A DNA stretch of 58,178 bases. It comes from an uncultured Veillonella sp. Its GTDB lineage: Bacteria > Bacillota > Negativicutes > Veillonellales > Veillonellaceae. The DNA is taken from positions 1 through 58,178 of the forward strand of contig NZ_CAKQFJ010000013.1 in the NCBI RefSeq assembly GCF_934230905.1, given 5' to 3'. A program made the position numbers and the translations under genes. Below the pieces are notes generated by a model that had not been told where the DNA came from, made no database searches, and worked only from the letters and a program-made list of their open reading frames with translations. Below, piece by piece: positions 26,697 through 35,270 of the stretch (position 1 is the first letter of the stretch; each line of letters starts with the position of its first letter).

Positions 26697-26778
26697 TAGA
26701 CTGCATTTCATCAATGATTAATCTAATCAAATTGTGTATAATAAAATAATAGATAATCGACATATAAGAGGTTATGAT

Positions 26779-27147
26779 ATGAGATTAGGCACAGATATAA
26801 TAGAAATTGATCGAATTAAACAAGCCATAGAACGGTCGGATCGTTTTCGACAGCGTGTATATACGGAACATGAAATCGCTTATTGTGAAAACAAACATAC
26901 AGGGGTATACCAATCCTATGCAGGCATTTATGCAGCAAAAGAGGCTTTTATGAAAGCGCTGGGAACGGGATTACGATACGGATCATGGCAAGATATTGAG
27001 GTGTGCCATGATGAATTTGGAGCACCATATCTAAGCATAACAGGGGCTTTCAAAAAAATTATTCAAGAACGAATATGTACGGAATCTATAGTTTCTATTA
27101 GTCACTGTCGCGAGTATGCTATGAGCACTGTCATTATAAAGGGGTAA
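26779..27147 (+). CDS. acpS: Holo-[acyl-carrier-protein] synthase
   Basis: A 122-residue 4'-phosphopantetheinyl transferase that activates the acyl carrier protein of fatty acid synthesis using CoA. The family signatures are GTDIIEIDRIK with the magnesium-binding aspartate, the glutamate in YAAKEAFMKALGTG, and SISHCREYA near the end. The start at 26779 follows AAGAGG; an in-frame start at 26734 overlaps a TATAAT (26737-26742) that may be its -10. It lies three bases before nnr, a common gene pair. Confidence 0.95.
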   Translation: MRLGTDIIEIDRIKQAIERSDRFRQRVYTEHEIAYCENKHTGVYQSYAGIYAAKEAFMKALGTGLRYGSWQDIEVCHDEFGAPYLSITGAFKKIIQERICTESIVSISHCREYAMSTVIIKG

Positions 27148-27150
27148 TTT

Positions 27151-28719
27151 ATGTACAGTTTAACGAGAGAAGCATCACAACATATTGATGCGTATGTACC
27201 GCGTCATCTACATGTACCTTTAGAATTGCTTATGGAAAATGCAGGTCGAGGTATTGCAGATGCATTGGTAGATGTAGAAGGGGACCTTTTTCATGAGGAT
27301 CCCATCACAGGTATGGTCTTATTCGTATGTGGCACTGGTAATAACGGAGCCGATGGACTTGTAGCAGCTCGTCATTTGATGGAACAAGGGATTCCTATTA
27401 CGATTGCTTTGGTAGGCAATGTATCACATGGTAGTGAGCTATTTACTAAACAACTAACCATGGTGCGGGCCTTGGGAATTGATATTGTTTCTTTTGAAAG
27501 TTTTAGTGATTGGTCCCGTGTTCATGTTGTTGTAGAAGGTTTGATGGGAACTGGTTTTCAAGGTGAGTTACGGGAATCTGTAATTTCTGTACTACATGAC
27601 ATCGATGTGGAACGCAATCAATATGGATTTTCCTTATGGGCTATCGATGTGCCAGCCGGTGTTGATGCTACTACAGGAGAGGCTTCTGATTATGCATTAT
27701 CCTATGATACGACGGTGACCTTTGGATCTGTTAAAGAGGGGCTATTGTTATATCCCGGCAAATCTTTGGCCGGTACAGTAATAATTGCACCATTGGGAGT
27801 ACAATGGGAATTAGCATTAGGACCAGAGGCGCCATTTAATACATCTCATTACGTCTTGTATGACCATTTAGCTTCATTGCTCCTCAGTGATCGTATACCA
27901 CAGGCACATAAAGGTGTTAATGGTAATGTATTAATTGTTGGTGGCTCTGATTCGATGGTAGGAGCTCCTATTATGAGTGCTGAAGCTGCCGTGCATACTG
28001 GGGCTGGTAAGGTTTCATTAGCAGTCCCCAAAAATGTAAGACCTATTGTACAGTCTAAATGCATACCAGAAATTATGGTGTTGCCATTAGAACATTCAGG
28101 TTCCATTAATTTAAAATCCTATGATGTTGTTGCGGTTGGCCCCGGATTGGGACGCACAGATGAAGCTAAAGTATTGGTAAATTCTCTGCTAGAGCGACAA
28201 GCGGGACATATGGTTATTGATGCTGATGGATTATATGCTCTTGGTACCATAGGACATGTTTATGCACATGGGGATAAGACTATTACTTATGAAGGTAATA
28301 TACACTTTAACAACTGTATTATGACACCTCATTTAGGAGAGTTTAGTCGTCTTATTGATACATCCATTAAATTTATAGAGAAGCATTATGTAGAGTTAGC
28401 GATTCAATTTGCTGTAGCTCATAATGTAGTGCTCGTTTTAAAAGGAATTCCTAGTTTAGTGGCATTTCCTACTGGTGAAGTATATATTAATACGCAAGGA
28501 AATCCAGGAATGGGTACCGGCGGAATGGGTGATAGTTTAACGGGAATTATAACTGCCTTTGTAGCACAAGGTTATTCTTTACAGTCTGCGGCCTTATTAG
28601 GTGTCTATGTACATAGTCGAAGCGCTGATATATTGGCTGAAGAAAAGCCTTGGGGCTATACGCCAAGCGATGTAAGCCAATCTGTTGGTTTAGTAATACA
28701 AGAGTTATTGAAAGGATAG
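27151..28719 (+). CDS. nnr: Bifunctional NAD(P)H-hydrate repair enzyme (epimerase and ADP-dependent dehydratase)
   Basis: A 522-residue fusion that restores NAD(P)H damaged by hydration. The N-terminal YjeF_N epimerase domain (about residues 1-215) has LLMENAGRGIAD, CGTGNNGADGLVAARHL and the DVPAGVDATTGE loop. The C-terminal ribokinase-like YjeF_C dehydratase domain (about 235-520) has NVLIVGGSDSMVGAPIMS, VVAVGPGLGRT, MTPHLGEFSRL and the GTGGMGDSLTGII phosphate-binding loop. It is directly downstream of acpS. The next gene is four bases away, so the three are probably one unit. Confidence 0.95.
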   Translation: MYSLTREASQHIDAYVPRHLHVPLELLMENAGRGIADALVDVEGDLFHEDPITGMVLFVCGTGNNGADGLVAARHLMEQGIPITIALVGNVSHGSELFTKQLTMVRALGIDIVSFESFSDWSRVHVVVEGLMGTGFQGELRESVISVLHDIDVERNQYGFSLWAIDVPAGVDATTGEASDYALSYDTTVTFGSVKEGLLLYPGKSLAGTVIIAPLGVQWELALGPEAPFNTSHYVLYDHLASLLLSDRIPQAHKGVNGNVLIVGGSDSMVGAPIMSAEAAVHTGAGKVSLAVPKNVRPIVQSKCIPEIMVLPLEHSGSINLKSYDVVAVGPGLGRTDEAKVLVNSLLERQAGHMVIDADGLYALGTIGHVYAHGDKTITYEGNIHFNNCIMTPHLGEFSRLIDTSIKFIEKHYVELAIQFAVAHNVVLVLKGIPSLVAFPTGEVYINTQGNPGMGTGGMGDSLTGIITAFVAQGYSLQSAALLGVYVHSRSADILAEEKPWGYTPSDVSQSVGLVIQELLKG

Positions 28720-28723
28720 TTAT

Positions 28724-29662
28724 ATGACGCGTTTACAACGAATCGTACTATATATTGTAGCTTTGTTGATTCCGTTATTTGTATTGGTTGGATGTTCCAA
28801 GGGAGATATATCTCAAGCTACAACGCAAGCCGTATCTGCATCATCTAATTATTCTATTGATACAAAGCAGACAACTGCAGAAGGTCATGTTGACATCTAT
28901 ATGCTCGATATAGGACAAGGTGATGCAATACTTCTCAAAGTTGGTGATGAATATAGCATGATTGATACGGGCGATATTGAGCACCGAGAGAATATTGTGG
29001 CGCAATTACAAAACATGGGTGTTACAAAATTAAAAAATGTTATTATTACACATCCTCATGCGGATCATATGGGTGGTTTCTTAGCGATTGCTAAGGCTAT
29101 GCCTATAGAACATGTATATGATGATGGTATTTCTGTTGATAATAATATGTATAAAACATATGAAAAATGGATTGAGAAGAAGAATATTCAACGAACTACG
29201 TTAAAGAAAGGTAGTACTGTTGATTTTGGTCATGGTGCAGTATTTGTAGTATATGCGCCTTGGGATGATACATTAGTAGATAAAAAAGGGCAACCGGATT
29301 TAAATAATAATTCTATTGTTGGTAAATTTATATTTGGCAAATTTTCTATGCTCTTTACTGGAGATGCAGAGTTACAAGAAGAGCAACGACTTATTAAAGA
29401 GCAAAATAGTAAACTTTTTGCTCGTATTTTAAAGGCTGGTCATCATGGATCACGCACTAGTAGCTCTGAAGATTTTCTAAAATCTGTAAAACCAGAGAGT
29501 GCATTAATTTCTTGTGGGTTATATAATAAATATGGTCATCCTCATGATGTAACACTACGTCATTTGAATGAACATAATATTGCTATTTATCGTACAGATA
29601 CGATGGGACGTATTCATATAAGTACGGATGGGAATGAATGGCAAATTTCTACAGAACGATGA
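28724..29662 (+). CDS. ComEC/Rec2-like metallo-beta-lactamase-fold lipoprotein
   Basis: A 312-residue exported protein. The N terminus has a hydrophobic segment ending in the lipobox LVGC (Cys about 24), so it is probably lipid-anchored on the outside of the inner membrane. The rest is a metallo-hydrolase related to the ComEC C-terminal domain: MLDIGQGDAILL, the zinc motif THPHADHMGG, LFTGDAE and KAGHHGS. There are no ComEC channel helices. Free-standing domains of this type may be nucleases or phosphodiesterases; the substrate is unknown. It lies four bases after nnr, with which it has no obvious functional link. Confidence 0.88.
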   Translation: MTRLQRIVLYIVALLIPLFVLVGCSKGDISQATTQAVSASSNYSIDTKQTTAEGHVDIYMLDIGQGDAILLKVGDEYSMIDTGDIEHRENIVAQLQNMGVTKLKNVIITHPHADHMGGFLAIAKAMPIEHVYDDGISVDNNMYKTYEKWIEKKNIQRTTLKKGSTVDFGHGAVFVVYAPWDDTLVDKKGQPDLNNNSIVGKFIFGKFSMLFTGDAELQEEQRLIKEQNSKLFARILKAGHHGSRTSSSEDFLKSVKPESALISCGLYNKYGHPHDVTLRHLNEHNIAIYRTDTMGRIHISTDGNEWQISTER

Positions 29663-29739
29663 TAAATATGTGTAATCCGTATACATATCTTCATGTTTGT
29701 ATGAAATAATTTATCTATAATCTAACATTAGTTTATGGA

Positions 29740-29822
29740 TAGATTGGAACGATGAGACGAAAGATTTAGTATCATCGGCTCATCTCTATGGTTTGGACAA
29801 AAAGTATGTCAGTTAGATTGGA
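29740..29822 (+). promoter_or_regulatory. Leader of the amidase gene with alternative hairpins
   Basis: The 169-base gap before the amidase has a TATAAT-type -10 near 29714-29719. It is followed by CGATGAG (29750-29756), which can pair either with TCATCG (29772-29777) or, one base shifted, with CTCATC (29779-29784). A nine-base repeat TAGATTGGA flanks the region (29740-29748 and 29814-29822), and the second copy contains the ribosome site. It does not match any riboswitch I know. Regulatory meaning is unproven. Confidence 0.3.
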
Positions 29823-29831
29823 GTGAATGTA

Positions 29832-30923
29832 TTGCGTAAACTATTTTTAATTTGCTTTGCTTTTCTCATGGCTTTACCATTGATGTTAAGTCAAGCAAAG
29901 GCTGCTAATTTACAGGATGCTCGTTGGGTGACGAGAACTGATGCACCTGTACCATATGTTCGTATGGTTATAGATTTATCTGCTCCTGTGAAAGCTGCGG
30001 CATCCATCAATAAAGATGGAAAGACAACAACAGTTACTTTGAAGAATACAAAGCTGAAAACGCAGAAGAATAATATTTATATGGATTCTTCTATTGCTAG
30101 TTCGGCTCAACTTTCACAAGTAGGAAAAGATGTAGCGGTTACTATTAAAACCCCATATGCTTTGGATACTAACGATGTGAAGGTGTTTTCTTTAAAGAAG
30201 GATACGGTAAATCAAAAACCGTATCGTATTGTTGTAGATGTACAAAAGAAAGGTGTGGCTCCAAAACCTATTAATTATGGTAAGAAACCATCACCTGTTA
30301 CGGCTCCAGCTAGTAGTAAAGGTTCTGGGATATACTCCGTATCAGGAGGATTATCTGGCAAGGTAATTACTATTGATCCAGGTCATGGTGGCAGTGATCC
30401 AGGAGCTATTGGACCTACTGGTTTCCAAGAAAAGAGTGCAACTTTACCGATTGCTAAATATTTGAAATCAGCTTTAGAAGCTCGTGGAGCCAAAGTATTC
30501 ATGACTCGAACAACAGATGTCGATGTGTATGGTCCTAATGCAAGTGGTGTTGATGAGTTAGGTGCCCGTGTTAATGTGGCGAATTCTCATAATTCTGATG
30601 CTTTTGTAAGCGTTCATATTAACTCTTTTAATAACCCGAGTGTAGGCGGCATTGCTACTTATTACTATGCTAAGACTGGTAATGATGCTCGATTAGCGCA
30701 AAAAGTACAAAGTCAAATTGCAAATGTACCTGGATTTAATGGTGATAGAGGTATTCAAGAAGGTAATTTATATGTATTAAGACATACAAATATGCCAGCT
30801 ATTCTTGTAGAATTAGGATTTATATCTAATCCTAATGAAGAAAATGCATTGAAGAGTAATCAAACTGAACAAGATTTTGCTAATCGTATTGCTGCTGGTA
30901 TTGCTAGTTACTTTGGAGGCTAA
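29832..30923 (+). CDS. Exported N-acetylmuramoyl-L-alanine amidase (AMIN + Amidase_3)
   Basis: A 363-residue periplasmic peptidoglycan hydrolase that cuts the bond between MurNAc and L-alanine. It has a signal peptide (about residues 1-25, cleavage near SQAKA-AN), an AMIN targeting domain (about 28-135) and a linker. The zinc amidase domain follows (about 178-360): VITIDPGHGGSDPGA, GFQEKSA, the second histidine in VSVHINSF, and AILVELGFISNPNE. TTG 29832 is chosen because GGAG lies eight bases upstream; the in-frame GTG at 29823 overlaps that site. The GerMN lipoprotein gene follows two bases later, a pairing that suggests a joint envelope role. Confidence 0.93.
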   Translation: MRKLFLICFAFLMALPLMLSQAKAANLQDARWVTRTDAPVPYVRMVIDLSAPVKAAASINKDGKTTTVTLKNTKLKTQKNNIYMDSSIASSAQLSQVGKDVAVTIKTPYALDTNDVKVFSLKKDTVNQKPYRIVVDVQKKGVAPKPINYGKKPSPVTAPASSKGSGIYSVSGGLSGKVITIDPGHGGSDPGAIGPTGFQEKSATLPIAKYLKSALEARGAKVFMTRTTDVDVYGPNASGVDELGARVNVANSHNSDAFVSVHINSFNNPSVGGIATYYYAKTGNDARLAQKVQSQIANVPGFNGDRGIQEGNLYVLRHTNMPAILVELGFISNPNEENALKSNQTEQDFANRIAAGIASYFGG

Positions 30924-30925
30924 GA

Positions 30926-31489
30926 TTGAATATTCGAAATCAAATGGCAGTAGTTGCTTGTATCGGTATTTTAGTTTTTACAGCTGGCTGTAACTCAAGT
31001 CAAGTATCTAATACAGGTTCTTCTACAACGGTAAGCCAAGAGGTAAAGGTCAACAAAGACGCTGAAGCAACTAAAGCTTCTAGTGAATCTGTTAAAATGG
31101 TATTCTTTGTTCCCACTGAAGATGGTTCGGGAGTAAAGCAACAATCTGTGGATATTTCAGCGGATAAGGTAACGCCGAAGGCTGCATTACTGGCCATGTT
31201 AAAAGCTGATCGTCAACAAAAGTATCCTATCTTTGATAAGGCTATAGAAATCAATTCTGTAACAGTTAAAGATGGCATTGCTTCTGTAGAGGTAAATAAA
31301 GCATTTGTTGATGGCAAAGGTGGCGACTTAACTGTTAAGTTGCAAATGGCTGCTATCGTTAATACATTGACATCTTTTGATAATATCAATGGAGTGCTCT
31401 TTGTATATGATGGTAAAAAAGTTCCTGTAGTAGGATCATTTGATACAAAGAATCCTATTAAACGGATGGAACAACTTATAAAAAAATAA
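30926..31489 (+). CDS. GerMN-domain lipoprotein
   Basis: A 187-residue lipoprotein with a signal peptide and the lipobox FTAGC (Cys about 22). It has a serine/threonine-rich linker, then one GerMN domain (about residues 60-180: VKMVFFVPTEDG, KAALLAML, GIASVEVNKAFVD, VNTLTSFDNINGVLFVYDG). GerMN domains occur in spore germination and envelope proteins and may bind peptidoglycan. It starts at TTG behind GGAGG and is translated just after the amidase, so it may help localise or control that enzyme. A strong terminator follows. Confidence 0.88.
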   Translation: MNIRNQMAVVACIGILVFTAGCNSSQVSNTGSSTTVSQEVKVNKDAEATKASSESVKMVFFVPTEDGSGVKQQSVDISADKVTPKAALLAMLKADRQQKYPIFDKAIEINSVTVKDGIASVEVNKAFVDGKGGDLTVKLQMAAIVNTLTSFDNINGVLFVYDGKKVPVVGSFDTKNPIKRMEQLIKK

Positions 31490-31492
31490 TAC

Positions 31493-31529
31493 AAAAATCG
31501 ACCTCATTAGTACGATGAGGTCGATTTTT
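31493..31529 (+). terminator. Terminator after the amidase-GerMN unit
   Basis: Fifteen-base stem AAAAATCGACCTCAT / ATGAGGTCGATTTTT with loop TAGTACG and further Ts, starting a few bases after the stop codon. Confidence 0.92.
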
Positions 31530-31585
31530 TTTATTCTTATATATGTTACAATACATATAGTGCATAAGATAAAAAAGGTGATATC

Positions 31586-32563
31586 GTGGAACTTAAAACT
31601 CTTGGTGAATTTAATTTTATACAAAGTATTGAATCGGGCACAATATATGACACAAGTACGTTAGTATGTGGTATTGGTGATGATTGTGCAATTTATAAAG
31701 CTACAAAGGCCTATGATCAGCTTGTAAGTACAGATACAATGGTGGAAGGCGTTCATTTTAGTTTTCATTATATGTCTCCTTATGATGTAGGCTATCGTTT
31801 GATGACGGCTAATTTAAGTGATATTGCTGCTATGGGAGGGCTACCTCGTCAGGTCGTATTATCTGTAGCTGCACCAGGTCATATAGATACACAAATTTTA
31901 AATGAAATTTACAAAGGTATTAAAGACCAATGCCAAAAATATCGCGTAAATCTTATCGGTGGTGATACAGTTAGTATAGATGGACCTATGGTGTGGACTA
32001 TTACTATTATAGGTGAGGTTCCTAGTGGTAAAGCGGTATTAAGAAGTGGCGCTAAACCAGGAGATGTAGTTGGGGTTACGAATTACATTGGTTATGCTGC
32101 GACAGGTTTGGGGGCTTTGTCATATAATTTTAATGGATATCCTATGACAATAATTGGTCATCAACGACCGGAACCACAAATTGAATTAGGTCAATTATTA
32201 CGGGAACTAGGTGTTCATAGTATGAACGATATTAGTGATGGCTTAAGCAGTGAGTTAAATGAAATTGCAAAGGCATCACAAGTTTCTATTGTTATCGATG
32301 AATCTCTTATACCTTTACATGAAGAAACTTATAAATTGGCTGAAGCATTGCATACTAATCCTGTAGATTATGCTTTGTTGGGTGGAGAAGATTTTCAGCT
32401 CGTATTTACAGCTCCAAAAGAACTTTCACGTGAATTAGAAGAGTTGGGAGCTATTACACTTATTGGTGAAGTTATAGAAGGAAATCCAATAGTACAATCG
32501 GTAACTAAAGATAAAGATATACGCTTATTAGAAGCGAAAGGATATAATCATTTTCATGAGTAA
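31586..32563 (+). CDS. thiL: Thiamine-monophosphate kinase
   Basis: A 325-residue enzyme that phosphorylates thiamine monophosphate to thiamine diphosphate with ATP. The PurM-like fold is recognised by GIGDDCAIY near the N terminus, STDTMVEGVHF, NLSDIAAMGG, LIGGDTVS and NDISDGLSSELNEIA. It starts at GTG behind AAAAAGGTG. It overlaps tsaE by eight bases. The thiL-tsaE-tsaB-rimI-tsaD order is common, and here thiL leads the run. No TPP riboswitch was recognised in the short upstream gap. Confidence 0.95.
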   Translation: MELKTLGEFNFIQSIESGTIYDTSTLVCGIGDDCAIYKATKAYDQLVSTDTMVEGVHFSFHYMSPYDVGYRLMTANLSDIAAMGGLPRQVVLSVAAPGHIDTQILNEIYKGIKDQCQKYRVNLIGGDTVSIDGPMVWTITIIGEVPSGKAVLRSGAKPGDVVGVTNYIGYAATGLGALSYNFNGYPMTIIGHQRPEPQIELGQLLRELGVHSMNDISDGLSSELNEIAKASQVSIVIDESLIPLHEETYKLAEALHTNPVDYALLGGEDFQLVFTAPKELSRELEELGAITLIGEVIEGNPIVQSVTKDKDIRLLEAKGYNHFHE

Positions 32564-33047
32564 ATATAAAGTTACATTAGAAACACATTCTGTAGAGGAT
32601 ACACAATGTTTTGGTAATCAATTAGGACAGTGGGTAAAACATAGTGGTAATCCACTCTGTATTGCTTTAATTGGAGATTTAGGGACTGGTAAGACACATA
32701 TGTCTCAAGGAATAGCTAAAGGACTTGGCGTTATGGAAGAGATTACAAGCCCTACATTTTCTTTGATGAATACATATATGACATTATTGGGGGAAATATA
32801 CCATTTTGATTTATATCGTATGGATTATGTAAGCGAATTGGAAAATATTGGGTTTTATGAATTTACAGAGGATCAAATTTCTATTGTGGAATGGGCTGAT
32901 AAATTTATAGATGAATTACCTAATGAAACGTTATGGATACGCATTATTTCTCTTGATGATTGTTCTAGAAAGATTACATTAGAAAGTAATTTACTTGATG
33001 TTGAAACATTGAGTGCTTTAGGAGGTAAGTATGTGGTTGGGAATTGA
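32556..33047 (+). CDS. tsaE: tRNA t6A37 synthesis ATPase TsaE
   Basis: A 163-residue P-loop ATPase that drives turnover of the TsaB-TsaD complex during N6-threonylcarbamoyladenosine formation at position 37 of ANN-decoding tRNAs. It has Walker A GDLGTGKTHMSQGIAKGLG, TSPTFSLMNTY, the YHFDLYRM segment and IVEWADKF. It overlaps thiL upstream and tsaB downstream (17 bases), so the genes are translationally coupled. Confidence 0.95.
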   Translation: MSKYKVTLETHSVEDTQCFGNQLGQWVKHSGNPLCIALIGDLGTGKTHMSQGIAKGLGVMEEITSPTFSLMNTYMTLLGEIYHFDLYRMDYVSELENIGFYEFTEDQISIVEWADKFIDELPNETLWIRIISLDDCSRKITLESNLLDVETLSALGGKYVVGN

Positions 33048-33786
33048 AACAAGTTCTGTCGTTTCCAGTGTTGCTGTCATGAATGAAAATCAGTTGCTTG
33101 GTGAAATCACTATACAGGCTGGGCTTACTCATTCTGAGCAATTAGTTCCACATATTCAATCACTATTAGAGATGGCACGTGTACAAAAAACTGATTTGAA
33201 AGGTATTGTTGTTGCTAGTGGTCCTGGTTCCTTTACAGGATTGCGTATTGGTATGGGAACAGCAAAAGCTATGGCTTATGCATTACGTATTCCTTTATAT
33301 GGTGTTATGACTATGGACAGTTTAGCTAGGAATATTCCATATACTACTGATACAATATGTACAGTTATTGATGCTCAAAAAAAACATGTATATGCTGCAC
33401 TATATACATATGAAGATAGTCAATTGAAAATAATTGAATCTCCTTTTGTAGTAGAAGCTGTTTCTTTAGTAGCACGATTAAGAACTCAGCAGAATCGTGT
33501 AATATTTGTTGGAGATGGTATTAAGCGTATTGCTCCGTTAATAGAAGATGATGAATCATTAATTATTAGCAATCCTATATATCGTATTCCTAAGGCGAGT
33601 TCATTATTGTTAAGTGCTCAATCTTTAATTGAACGAGGTGAATGTGCTAATCCTATGGATATGGTACCCTACTATATTAGGCGTTCTGAAGCAGAAGTAT
33701 TATGGGAAGAAAAGCATAAGGATAATCCAGATATGTTAAAGGTGAATCCTACAGTTACTGTAATCGAAGCGGCAGGAGATGAGTAG
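33031..33786 (+). CDS. tsaB: tRNA t6A37 synthesis protein TsaB
   Basis: A 251-residue ASKHA-fold partner of TsaD that scaffolds the threonylcarbamoyl transfer complex. The N terminus WLGIETSSVVSSVAV, then TAGLTHSEQLVPHI-like and ASGPGSFTGLRIGMGTAKAMA segments are typical. The C-terminal tail after residue 200 resembles other bacterial TsaB proteins in length. It is encoded between tsaE and rimI with no gap. Confidence 0.95.
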   Translation: MWLGIETSSVVSSVAVMNENQLLGEITIQAGLTHSEQLVPHIQSLLEMARVQKTDLKGIVVASGPGSFTGLRIGMGTAKAMAYALRIPLYGVMTMDSLARNIPYTTDTICTVIDAQKKHVYAALYTYEDSQLKIIESPFVVEAVSLVARLRTQQNRVIFVGDGIKRIAPLIEDDESLIISNPIYRIPKASSLLLSAQSLIERGECANPMDMVPYYIRRSEAEVLWEEKHKDNPDMLKVNPTVTVIEAAGDE

Positions 33787-33788
33787 TC

Positions 33789-34238
33789 ATGACAGTCCGT
33801 AGAGCAACGATTGAGGATGCAAAAGAAATTTTTGCTATTGAAATGGATTGTTTTTCTGTGCCCTGGAGTTTAGACTCTATTGAAGCAGAATTAATTAATC
33901 AAGAGAAGAAATTGTATTATGTTATAGAAGACACAGAAGGTGTCGTGGGATATGCTGGAGCGTGGCTTGTGTATGATGAAGGGCAAATTACGAACATAGC
34001 TATACGTCCATCGGCAAGACGTCAGGGGTTTGGTGCTACATTAACACGTGCATTGATAGAAGAATGTTTTAAACGAGGCATGCATGAAATCTTTTTAGAG
34101 GTACGTATATCTAATTTATCTGCATTATCTTTATATCGTCAGTTAGGATTTACTGTAAAAGGTATGCGAAAAAATTATTACTCAGAGCCCAAAGAAGATG
34201 CGTATATCATGTCTCTTATTAAAGAGGAAAGAAAATGA
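33789..34238 (+). CDS. rimI: Ribosomal protein bS18 alanine N-acetyltransferase RimI
   Basis: A 149-residue GNAT acetyltransferase. The acetyl-CoA loop reads RRQGFGATLTRALIEEC, and ITNIAIRPSAR, FLEVRISNLSALSLYRQLGF and the terminal RKNYYSEPKEDAYIM match RimI. Its standard role is acetylation of the N-terminal alanine of bS18, though other targets are possible. It overlaps tsaD by four bases (ATGA). Confidence 0.92.
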   Translation: MTVRRATIEDAKEIFAIEMDCFSVPWSLDSIEAELINQEKKLYYVIEDTEGVVGYAGAWLVYDEGQITNIAIRPSARRQGFGATLTRALIEECFKRGMHEIFLEVRISNLSALSLYRQLGFTVKGMRKNYYSEPKEDAYIMSLIKEERK

Positions 34239-35269
34239 GTATATATACTTTAGCATTAGAAAGTAGTTGTGATGAAACGTCGGCAGCTGTACTAAAAGAT
34301 GGTCGCACAGTACTTTCCAATGTCATATCGAGTCAAGTGCCTATACACCGAAAATTTGGTGGAGTAGTACCGGAAATTGCATCACGGCATCATATAGAAC
34401 AGGTTATTCCGGTTATTGACCAAGCCTTGGAGGATGCTCATGTTACATTGTCTGATATTGATCATATTGGTGTGACTTATGGCCCTGGATTAGTAGGGGC
34501 ATTATTAGTTGGTGTAGCAGCTGCAAAAGGATTATCTTTCGCTACTGGAATCCCACTAGTGCCTGTTCATCATATGGAAGGACATATTTTTGCTAACTTT
34601 CTTGCCAATCCTACATTGGAACCGCCATTTTTAAGTCTTGTTGTTTCTGGTGGTCATACTATGTTAGTTCATGTAAAAGGTTATGAAGAATTTCATATTC
34701 TTGGACAAACACGAGATGATGCGGCTGGAGAAGCTTTTGATAAAATTGCACGTGTTATGGGATTTCCTTATCCTGGAGGACCACATATTGATGCACTAGC
34801 TAAAGAAGGTAATGCAAATGCCATTGATTTTCCTAAAGCTCTTAGTGAACCAGGAAATTTTGAGTTTAGTTTTAGTGGCTTAAAGTCAGCTGTTCTTAAT
34901 TATTTAAACAGTAAATCTCAAAAGGGTAAAGCGATTAATAAGGCTGATGTGGCTGCATCATTTCAAAAGGCTATTGTTGATGTCCTTGTAGAAAAAACTA
35001 AGAATGCAGCACATACATTGGGTGAGAATAAGATTACTATTGCTGGCGGAGTATCCGCTAATCAAGGCTTACAACGTGCATTGGAAACCATGTGTAAAGA
35101 AGAGCATTTTACTTACTATAAACCAGGTAAAATTCTTGCTACAGATAATGCTGCTATGATTGGATGCCGTGCTTACTATATGGCACAAGCTGGTAAGTTC
35201 TGTGATTTACATTTAAATGCTAAGCCTAGCATTCCGATTGGTACGGTTGCATGGGTAGAAGGTAAATAG
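34235..35269 (+). CDS. tsaD: tRNA threonylcarbamoyladenosine synthase catalytic subunit TsaD
   Basis: A 344-residue ASKHA enzyme that transfers the threonylcarbamoyl group to A37 of tRNAs reading ANN codons. It has ALESSCDETSAAVL, the SRHHIEQ and HHMEGHIFANF metal histidines, VSGGHTMLV, GEAFDKIARVMGFPYPGGP and AGGVSANQGLQ. It is the last t6A gene of the run. Only one base separates it from a histidine kinase gene, so the kinase is almost certainly on the same transcript. Confidence 0.96.
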   Translation: MSIYTLALESSCDETSAAVLKDGRTVLSNVISSQVPIHRKFGGVVPEIASRHHIEQVIPVIDQALEDAHVTLSDIDHIGVTYGPGLVGALLVGVAAAKGLSFATGIPLVPVHHMEGHIFANFLANPTLEPPFLSLVVSGGHTMLVHVKGYEEFHILGQTRDDAAGEAFDKIARVMGFPYPGGPHIDALAKEGNANAIDFPKALSEPGNFEFSFSGLKSAVLNYLNSKSQKGKAINKADVAASFQKAIVDVLVEKTKNAAHTLGENKITIAGGVSANQGLQRALETMCKEEHFTYYKPGKILATDNAAMIGCRAYYMAQAGKFCDLHLNAKPSIPIGTVAWVEGK

Positions 35270-35270
35270 A

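Noticed and set aside
29663..29831. ydaO c-di-AMP riboswitch before the amidase
   Set aside because: The region is short and none of the conserved blocks of that riboswitch are present.
31530..31585. TPP riboswitch before thiL
   Set aside because: Only about 56 bases separate the preceding terminator from the thiL start, too short, and no CTGAGA motif is seen.
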